Shown in pieces: positions 57,607-64,000 of a stretch of 64,000 nucleotides of DNA. Under the pieces are notes generated by a model. That model was not told the origin of the DNA. It worked only from the letters and a program-made list of their open reading frames with translations, and did not search any database. The stretch is from assembly GCA_903825445.1 (NCBI GenBank), contig CAIKAS010000200.1, forward strand, positions 1 through 64,000, written 5' to 3'. The translations under genes and the position numbers were made by a program. The stretch's first letter is position 1, and each line of letters begins with the position of its first letter. Source of the DNA: an uncultured Acidobacteriia bacterium. GTDB lineage: Bacteria > Acidobacteriota > Terriglobia > Bryobacterales > Bryobacteraceae.

Positions 57607-58659
57607 TTATTTCCTGTTGGTCACCCGGAAGATGTATGCAAGGATTTCCGCAACTGCTCGATAAAGATGTGCCGGGATCTCCTGACCCACATCCACGGAC
57701 TTGTAAAGCGCGCGTGCCAAAGGCGGATTCTCAATCAACGGCACCTGATTGGACAGGGCTTTTTCACGAATGCGCAGCGCAAGATAGTTCTTGCCTTTGG
57801 CGACCACCAGCGGGGCCGCCATGCTATCCGGGTCATACTTCAGGGCCACGGCGAAATGAGTGGGGTTCACGATTACCGCGGTCGCCGTCGGAACTTCCTT
57901 CATCATGCGGCGACGAGACAGGTCGCGTCGCAGGGCGCGAATCTTAGCCTTGATCTGGGGATTACCTTCGGACTCCTTCGATTCATCCTTAACTTCCTGT
58001 TTTGTCATTCGCATGCCGCTCATGTGCTTGCGTTTCTCACGGAATAACTCAACAAAGCCGAAGACGAGGAACAGGCCCGCGGCCTTCCACAGCAAACCCT
58101 GAAGGATTCCGCATATCTCGTCCATTCCGGTGCGAACATTGGAGAGGGGCAGGATGATGAAACGATCCAGCTGCGCCGATACCACTCCGTAGATCGCCAT
58201 GCCGAACAGAGGCAGCATGATCAAGGCCTGCATCAGGCCGGCGAAGTTCTGTGCAGGCATTTGGCGAAGTTTCGAAAGAGGATTCAGGCGCGTGAAATCC
58301 GGTGTTAGCTTCTTTACCGAGAACCCCATTTTTGTGACGCCGAGTTGCAGGGCGAGACCCAGAACGACGAGCCCGGCACCGCCGACTATCAAGGGCACGA
58401 GGCAGCTGAAAAGAACGTCGCTGCCCAACCTCATCAATTCCGCTGAGTTCACATCCGTGGAAAATGCGCGACCGAGAAAAGTACGGAAGATGCCCGCTAT
58501 GTGGTTCATGCAGTCGATGCCCTTGTACTGCAGCAGGGCGACGAAGAGACAAAACTGCATACCCGCGATGAAGTGGCGCGCAGAGGGTACCTGACCTTCC
58601 TCGCGCGCCTTCTCGACACGTTTCTTTGTCGGTTGTTCTGACTTTTGCGGGTCTGCCAT
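57607..58659 (-). CDS. flhB: Flagellar biosynthesis protein FlhB
   Basis: EQPTKKRVEKAREEGQVPSARH; VIVNPTHFAVALKYD (NPTH autocleavage motif). Confidence 0.97.
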   Translation of the reverse strand: MADPQKSEQPTKKRVEKAREEGQVPSARHFIAGMQFCLFVALLQYKGIDCMNHIAGIFRTFLGRAFSTDVNSAELMRLGSDVLFSCLVPLIVGGAGLVVLGLALQLGVTKMGFSVKKLTPDFTRLNPLSKLRQMPAQNFAGLMQALIMLPLFGMAIYGVVSAQLDRFIILPLSNVRTGMDEICGILQGLLWKAAGLFLVFGFVELFREKRKHMSGMRMTKQEVKDESKESEGNPQIKAKIRALRRDLSRRRMMKEVPTATAVIVNPTHFAVALKYDPDSMAAPLVVAKGKNYLALRIREKALSNQVPLIENPPLARALYKSVDVGQEIPAHLYRAVAEILAYIFRVTNRK

Positions 58660-58665
58660 GGCTGT

Positions 58666-59433
58666 CTAACGAATGAGATCCGGAAGCGCCCTGAAAAGTC
58701 GGACAGCATAGTCCTGATAAACGCGGGGGAAGACGGCAGCCGTCGTGGCGAGAATCAGCAGGGCAGAAACAATTTTTGCGGGAAACGCCATGGAATTCAG
58801 TTGCAGATGAGAGTTGATGCGGCCAAGCAGCGCAAGCGACACGTCAATCATGACGAGTAGCCCGATCACCGGGAAGGCCAGGCGCAGGCCGGTCGAAAAT
58901 ATGGTCGAGGAGAGTCGGATGATGCCGTCGACTGTTACTCCCGAGATGGCGAAGGATCCGGGTGGCTGTGTTTCCAGACTGCGAGCGAAGATACGCACGA
59001 TTTGCCGGTGCATTCCTGTTGCGAAAAACAGCAGGCCCGCCATCGATTGCGCCATGACGACGAACATGCCTGCATCCGCCTGGGTCGTCGGGTCGACCGT
59101 GGACGCGAAAGAGTGCCCCGTATGCAGGGCTATCATCTGACCAAAAAGCCCAAAGGCTTCAGCCAGAAAAGCTACGACGAGGCCGATTGTGATTCCCATA
59201 GCCGCTTCCGATATCAGCCAGCCCGCCAACATTCCTGCGCCGGGAGTTGCGTGCAGAGCCGGCCACACGGGATATAGGGCAAGGGTCAGTGTTAGAACCA
59301 GCGCGATGCGAACAGGCTCGGGGCTTCCGCTGAGGCTGGGTATGGGGACAAATACCAATGCGCCTGAGATTCGCGCCAGCACTACCATGAATGCATACAG
59401 CGTAGTCAGCTGCAGGGTTACCTCATTGCCCAT
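58666..59433 (-). CDS. fliR: Flagellar biosynthesis protein FliR
   Basis: Polytopic protein between fliQ and flhB; MVVLARISGALVFVPIPSLSGSPEPVRIALVLTLTLALYP. Confidence 0.93.
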   Translation of the reverse strand: MGNEVTLQLTTLYAFMVVLARISGALVFVPIPSLSGSPEPVRIALVLTLTLALYPVWPALHATPGAGMLAGWLISEAAMGITIGLVVAFLAEAFGLFGQMIALHTGHSFASTVDPTTQADAGMFVVMAQSMAGLLFFATGMHRQIVRIFARSLETQPPGSFAISGVTVDGIIRLSSTIFSTGLRLAFPVIGLLVMIDVSLALLGRINSHLQLNSMAFPAKIVSALLILATTAAVFPRVYQDYAVRLFRALPDLIR

Positions 59434-59692
59434 AACGGCCGAGGTTCCCGAGGATCAGAGTAGCGTAGGCGATGGCCTTATGGAGAATCCAGGGCATCGA
59501 GAATACGAGCGCCGCCAGCACGGCGACAAGCCGGGGAACAGTGCTGAAGGTAGAGTCCTGTATCGAGGTCACAATTTGCAGAAGACTGATCACCACGCTG
59601 GCAGCGAGACCTACCGCCAGAATGGGCGCGCTGAGCATTAAAGTCACCATGAGCATGTCGCGGACGATCTGGACCACGGAATCGGGTGTCAT
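59423..59692 (-). CDS. fliQ: Flagellar biosynthesis protein FliQ
   Basis: VVQIVRDMLMVTLMLSAPILAVGLAASVVISLLQIVTSIQDSTFSTVPRLVAV. Confidence 0.95.
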   Translation of the reverse strand: MTPDSVVQIVRDMLMVTLMLSAPILAVGLAASVVISLLQIVTSIQDSTFSTVPRLVAVLAALVFSMPWILHKAIAYATLILGNLGRYGQ

Positions 59693-60447
59693 CAGGTATG
59701 GAAGCCTTTCATCAGCGATCCGATCACCAGGTTCCAGCCATCCACAAGAACAAACAGCAGTATTTTGAATGGGGCTGAAATCATGACCGGCGGCAGCTGC
59801 ATCATGCCGATCGAAACCGTGACCGAAGCAACCACCAGATCGACAACCAGAAAGGGAAGATACAAGATAGCCCCGATTTGAAACCCGGCTTTCAGTTCGG
59901 AGAGAATATACGCCGGCACAAGCACGCTCATCGACAGGTCGTCGTGATTTCGTGGCGTCGGCGAATGTGTAATCTCCAGCATTAACTGGATATCTTTTTC
60001 ACGGGCAAACTTTACCAGAAAACCGCGCATCGGCTTGGATCCGGCGTCGAAAGCTTCGCTGACTGTGGCCTTCCCCTGCTCCATCGGTTCCCAGCCCTGG
60101 TGGTAAACATCCAGTGCGACAGGCTGCATCACGGCGATAGTCAGGAAGAGCGCTAGGCCAAGCAATACCTGATTGGAAGGAGTTGTTTGCGTGCCTAGCG
60201 CCTGACGGAGAAAGTGCAGCACCACAGTAATTCGCAGAAACGGCGTGATACACATCACGACTGCTGGTAACAGCGTCAGCAGCGTCATCAGGATGATGAT
60301 CTGCATTGGTGCGCTGATGGATTGGCCACCTGCATTCAGACTGGCGCCTAGCAGAGGACCGGCGGGTGGCGCCGCCGCACTCGCCGGCATCAGCGCAATC
60401 GCAAGCACCGAGGATGCTTTTAGTAATGTCTTTAGATTCGTGTTCAT
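59692..60447 (-). CDS. fliP: Flagellar biosynthesis protein FliP
   Basis: MQIIILMTLLTLLPAVVMCITPFLRITVVLHFLRQALGTQTTPSNQVLLGLALFLT; start MNTNLKTLLKA at 60447 (ORF open to 60513). Confidence 0.95.
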   Translation of the reverse strand: MNTNLKTLLKASSVLAIALMPASAAAPPAGPLLGASLNAGGQSISAPMQIIILMTLLTLLPAVVMCITPFLRITVVLHFLRQALGTQTTPSNQVLLGLALFLTIAVMQPVALDVYHQGWEPMEQGKATVSEAFDAGSKPMRGFLVKFAREKDIQLMLEITHSPTPRNHDDLSMSVLVPAYILSELKAGFQIGAILYLPFLVVDLVVASVTVSIGMMQLPPVMISAPFKILLFVLVDGWNLVIGSLMKGFHT

Positions 60448-60740
60448 GGTCTGTGATCCGCCGAAATTCCGGAGTCGACGTGGGCCCATGGTGAGCTTTC
60501 CACTACCTGGCAACCTGTGGGAGACGAAGCGATCAGGATCGCCCGGTCTCCCATCCGGATCAGATGCAGCGCGGTGTTAGGCGAAAGCGGCAGACGTTCC
60601 ACTCGTTCCAGGAATTTGGTTCCCGTGCGTCCGGAAATGCCTTTCACGTGTGCCATACCTCGCCCCTTGAGCCACCAGAGCGAGCCCCCGAGCAGACCGA
60701 AAACCGCCAATACCGCGAGAATCTGTTGAAGCCCCTCCAT
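60444..60740 (-). CDS. fliO: FliO-like flagellar biosynthetic protein
   Basis: LAVLAVFGLLGGSLWWLKGRG...FLERVERLPLSPNTALHLIRMGDRAILIASSPTGCQVV; between fliN and fliP. Confidence 0.82.
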   Translation of the reverse strand: MEGLQQILAVLAVFGLLGGSLWWLKGRGMAHVKGISGRTGTKFLERVERLPLSPNTALHLIRMGDRAILIASSPTGCQVVESSPWAHVDSGISADHRP

Positions 60741-60742
60741 AT

Positions 60743-60991
60743 TTACTCGTATTGCTGGAAGTCCGCCAGCCGTATTCCCGTCGTAGTTTCATTGACAACG
60801 ATCTCGCCGAAACCGACAAGCTGCCCGCCGATTCGCACGTCGAGATTCTCGCCGGCGGACCGGTTCATACGAATCACTGAGTCCTTATCGAGTTCAAGAA
60901 TCTGGCGCACCGTCAGGAGACGCCGATCAAGTTCCACTTCCACGTCCAGTGGTACGTCCAGATAAAGTGATACTTCTTCAATCGCTGTCAA
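60743..60991 (-). CDS. fliN: Flagellar motor switch protein FliN (short, SpoA only)
   Basis: YLDVPLDVEVELDRRLLTVRQILELDKDSVIRMNRSAGENLDVRIGGQLVGFGEIVVNETTTGIRL. Confidence 0.95.
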   Translation of the reverse strand: MTAIEEVSLYLDVPLDVEVELDRRLLTVRQILELDKDSVIRMNRSAGENLDVRIGGQLVGFGEIVVNETTTGIRLADFQQYE

Positions 60992-61033
60992 GTCATTGCT
61001 CCATTACCAGGTGTCCAGTCATGCCCGACGCGA

Positions 61034-62311
61034 TTACTGCTGCGCCAGGTTGATGGTGTCCTGACTAAGCTGGTTCATCGTAGTGACAACTTTGCCGTTC
61101 GCTTCATAAGCTCGCTGCAGGACGATGAGGTTTGTAAATTCGCTGGCAATATCTACCGTGGATGCCTCGAGTGATCCGCCGAGAATTTGTCCGCGGCCAC
61201 CCGTATTTGCGGTCCCGATCGCCGGCAGGGCAGTCGCGGCGGTTGACTGGAAATCGTTATCGCCTACTGCAGTCAGCGAATCGGGATTTCGGATCGATGC
61301 GAGCGCCAGCTGCGCCACTACCGACTGGGTGCCGTCCGAGTACTGGGCCATCACCTGGCCGCCGGAAGCCATGCTGACATTCAACAGCTCGGCCGAAGTC
61401 TGACCGTTCGAGGCATTCGCCGAAACTCCGGACGGCTGGGAGACCTGAGTGATCGTGGGATTTCCACTGGCATCGTACAGATTCCAGTTGGTACTCAAGT
61501 CAGCCGCGTTGTCGGAGAGTCCGGTAATGCTGAGAGGAATTACGCCATTGGCTGCGGACGGCGTTACCAACTGGCCACTTGCATTGAAAGTGAGAGTTCC
61601 CGGAGATGCCAGCAGGTTCGTCGGTGTGCCCGGCGTGCCGGCCGTGGTGGTGTTGCCTGGAACAGTGATCTGGTAATCCCACTGCAGGGGATTGGTTGCG
61701 TCCTTAGTCATGGTCAGTGTCATGGTCACTTGATTCCCAAGGGAATCGACCGCCTGAATTGGCGTGGAGAAGGTCCCGTCCGCCGCACCAGGAGTCGCGG
61801 AGGCGTCGAGGTTCATGTTTACCGAAACATCCGTGGTAGCGACTGGCTGCCGGATCTCACCCACTGGAATCTGAATATTGCCAATGGCCCCGTTGGTGTT
61901 TATCTGGCCACCCGATTGGTTCCAGCCCTGCACCGCCTGCCCGGTCGCGGTCAGCAGATTGCCGGAGGCGTCTACCTGAAAGGTGCCGTCGCGGGTATAC
62001 AGCGTATTGTTCGTCGATGGATCCTGAACAATGAAGAAGCCGTCACCCTGAATGGCGGAATCGAGCGGCCCCGTACTGGACGCGATGGCCCCCTGCGTGA
62101 ATTGGGTGATGGTGATCGGCGGAGCGACGCCCATACCGACCTGGGTAGTGCCAAGCCCGCCCTCCTGTGACTGACTTAACAGATCCTGAAACGACACCGT
62201 GGTGTCCTTGTAACCCGTGGTGTTAAGGTTGGCGAGATTATTGCCCACCACATCAATTGCAGTGGATGTGGCGTCGAGCGCGGATAATGCTGTTGAAAGT
62301 GCTGTAAACAT
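61034..62311 (-). CDS. flgE: Flagellar hook protein FlgE
   Basis: MFTALSTALSALDATSTAIDVVGNNLANLNTTGYKDTTVSFQDLL; C-terminus VDIASEFTNLIVLQRAYEANGKVVTTMNQLSQDTINL. Confidence 0.95.
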   Translation of the reverse strand: MFTALSTALSALDATSTAIDVVGNNLANLNTTGYKDTTVSFQDLLSQSQEGGLGTTQVGMGVAPPITITQFTQGAIASSTGPLDSAIQGDGFFIVQDPSTNNTLYTRDGTFQVDASGNLLTATGQAVQGWNQSGGQINTNGAIGNIQIPVGEIRQPVATTDVSVNMNLDASATPGAADGTFSTPIQAVDSLGNQVTMTLTMTKDATNPLQWDYQITVPGNTTTAGTPGTPTNLLASPGTLTFNASGQLVTPSAANGVIPLSITGLSDNAADLSTNWNLYDASGNPTITQVSQPSGVSANASNGQTSAELLNVSMASGGQVMAQYSDGTQSVVAQLALASIRNPDSLTAVGDNDFQSTAATALPAIGTANTGGRGQILGGSLEASTVDIASEFTNLIVLQRAYEANGKVVTTMNQLSQDTINLAQQ

Positions 62312-62329
62312 AGGTCTGCAGTGTTCCTT

Positions 62330-62731
62330 TTAGTTGCCGTTCTGTGTGGTTGTGCCGCTGGTGCTGGTGGTGCTGGGCGCATCGCTGCCGCTGGTTGGGT
62401 TGGCCGCGCCGGAGGTGCCAGTTGTGCTGCCGGTGGCGGGCGTTGAGCTTGCTGCCGCTGTGACTGACTGCGCGAGAGTGTCCGTATCCGTACGGATCTG
62501 CATGGTCTGTTCAAGCTGACTGAACTGTGCGAGTTCGCTGACGAACTGTGTGGGGTCTGCTGGCGTCGTAGGATCCTGGTACTTCAGCTGAGCGACCAGC
62601 AGTTGCAGGAACGTGTCTTCGGAAGGCGCTATGCCCCCCAGTGACGATGTCGAAGAAGAAGATGAGGTGCTGGGCGCCGTAGGGGCCGTGCTTGCTGCGA
62701 ATGATGCGAATGGGCTTAAGGATGTTGCCAT
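62330..62731 (-). CDS. flgD: Flagellar hook assembly protein FlgD (short, N-terminal domain only)
   Basis: [46 protein letters not shown]. Confidence 0.9.
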   Translation of the reverse strand: MATSLSPFASFAASTAPTAPSTSSSSSTSSLGGIAPSEDTFLQLLVAQLKYQDPTTPADPTQFVSELAQFSQLEQTMQIRTDTDTLAQSVTAAASSTPATGSTTGTSGAANPTSGSDAPSTTSTSGTTTQNGN

Positions 62732-64000
62732 TATTTGCTCCTGTTAAGTTGGCGTGAGGCCATTGAAAGATTGAGTTGCTCCAGCCACGCAGGGCGCTTG
62801 CCCCGTCCGTTCTGACCGGATTGTTGTTCATCCCCCGACGATTGCTGGCCGGTGTTCTGCTTCTGACCACCGTCGGATTCGCGTTCGTCGGATGTTCCAC
62901 GCCGGTCCGCGCCGCGATCTGAAAGATTGGAGCCTGCTGATCCGGTGGGCGCAAACGCTTCGGTGCTATAGCCACTCTGATTAAGCTTGCCGGTCAGACT
63001 TCCCAGATCGTCACGGAGGGAGTGTGCCAGCGTTTGGTCGGGTGTCCGCACACTCACCAGAATTTCGCCGGCGCGTTCCGTCAGCCGGATCTCCACTTTC
63101 TGATCGTTTCCAGACGGAACACTCAGCGAAATTTGATGGGCAGGCCCGACAGCTGGGTTGTCGTCCGCCACTACCGGCGCAGCAGACGCGGGGGAATCGG
63201 ATGCTGCTGTGGTGGGTGCTTTCGGCGTCGTTGCGATGGAATTACCCGGGCTACCTTGAGCGCTTCCTGTCCCGACCAGACCCTGACCGTGGATCAATGT
63301 TGAATCGATGGGTGCAGTCATAGGCTGCGGGTCCACGTGCTTCGGGTCGGTAGCAGAATTGGCGTCGTGATTGCCTCCCTCATGACCATCTCTCTCGCTG
63401 TTTTGCTGCGCACCGGAGTCGGCACCGGGGGCTCGAGTAACGCCGTTCGTTGCTGAAACTCCGCTGCCTGCCGGTGTCCCAGCCGCCGATGAAGTGAGTT
63501 GGTCCCCGGAACGGTTCGGTGATTCTGTACTGCGCGGCTCGACCACTGACATCCGGGAATTCGGAGCCAAGTTGTCGGGGATACCAGTTGTTACTCCTGC
63601 CGCCTCTGGTGTTTCTTTGGCAACGGAGTTGCCTGCAGACATGTCCGCAGATTGGATGTCGCCGGCCGCTGGTTCCTTGGGCAGCTCAGCTGGAGGCTGA
63701 GGAGAACGTACGCTGGACGGCACTGGAGAGTGCATCTCAGGCCTGACCGCAAATTCTGTAGCTCGCGATGAGACTACGGGCGACTCGGGCTGCGATGGCA
63801 TTGCGCTTGAAACAGCTGGCGGCCCTTCGGTGATTGACTCCGCCTGACGGAGTCGCAAAGCGAATGCCAACTCGCCGTGAGAATCGCCTGCAGTTCGCGT
63901 GCCTGTTTCCACCCGAGGTTCGTCGAGGCTTGTTGTGATCTCGGGCTGGCTCGATGACAGCGATTGCGAAGCGGTAGTTGAATCCGCCGCGAGTGGCAGT
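62731..64000 (-). CDS. fliK: Flagellar hook-length control protein FliK, partial (runs off right edge)
   Basis: C-terminal [48 protein letters not shown] is the FliK Flg_hook domain. Frame stays open upstream of the tracked GTG at 63912 ([33 protein letters not shown]) to the window edge. Confidence 0.88.
   Translation of the reverse strand, partial: LPLAADSTTASQSLSSSQPEITTSLDEPRVETGTRTAGDSHGELAFALRLRQAESITEGPPAVSSAMPSQPESPVVSSRATEFAVRPEMHSPVPSSVRSPQPPAELPKEPAAGDIQSADMSAGNSVAKETPEAAGVTTGIPDNLAPNSRMSVVEPRSTESPNRSGDQLTSSAAGTPAGSGVSATNGVTRAPGADSGAQQNSERDGHEGGNHDANSATDPKHVDPQPMTAPIDSTLIHGQGLVGTGSAQGSPGNSIATTPKAPTTAASDSPASAAPVVADDNPAVGPAHQISLSVPSGNDQKVEIRLTERAGEILVSVRTPDQTLAHSLRDDLGSLTGKLNQSGYSTEAFAPTGSAGSNLSDRGADRRGTSDERESDGGQKQNTGQQSSGDEQQSGQNGRGKRPAWLEQLNLSMASRQLNRSK

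Noticed and set aside
1-64000. tRNA, rRNA, CRISPR arrays, transposases, prophage or toxin-antitoxin genes
   Set aside because: None recognised; apart from edge-adjacent secreted proteins the window is essentially regulatory and motility genes.

Overview
The window is a dense flagellar, motility and chemotaxis supercluster of a Gram-negative bacterium. It is probably from Acidobacteriota (Bryobacterales/Solibacter-like), inferred only from family content and gene order. From left to right: (i) a TPR protein running off the left edge and two FG-GAP/VCBS + ASPIC/UnbV (CRTAC1-like) secreted proteins, one fused to a parvulin-type PPIase; (ii) a 10.8-kb signalling block with a LuxR-type regulator, a PAS-GGDEF-EAL protein, two sigma54 activators, a PAS hybrid histidine kinase and a GAF histidine kinase; (iii) an MCP, a PilZ protein, fliS, flhF, fliA, a FliY/FliN-like protein, an MCP, a PilZ protein, a TonB-CTD protein and an MCP; (iv) flgB-flgC-fliE-fliF-fliG-fliH-fliI-fliJ; (v) a large flagellin with an intrinsic terminator, then a TPR-glycosyltransferase-like gene; (vi) a FliT-like gene, fliD, csrA, fliW, motB and motA; (vii) fliM, cheB, cheX, cheY, cheD, cheR, cheA, cheW, cheX, cheY; (viii) flgL, flgK, a FlgN-like gene and flgM; (ix) a second motB and motA in convergent orientation; (x) a YlxL/SwrB-like gene, flhA, flhB, fliR, fliQ, fliP, fliO, fliN, flgE, flgD and fliK, the last running off the right edge. 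I found no convincing wholly new system. The most interesting points are: recurrent CCGATA[A/T] (sigma28-like) elements; a flagellin leader with two ACAGGA boxes and a hairpin in a locus that also carries fliW-csrA; two regulators whose degenerate receivers have Glu at the phospho-Asp position; three MCPs with no recognisable HAMP domain; a periplasmic TonB-CTD protein coupled to an MCP; a probable flagellin-modifying TPR-GT; and a convergent second stator pair.
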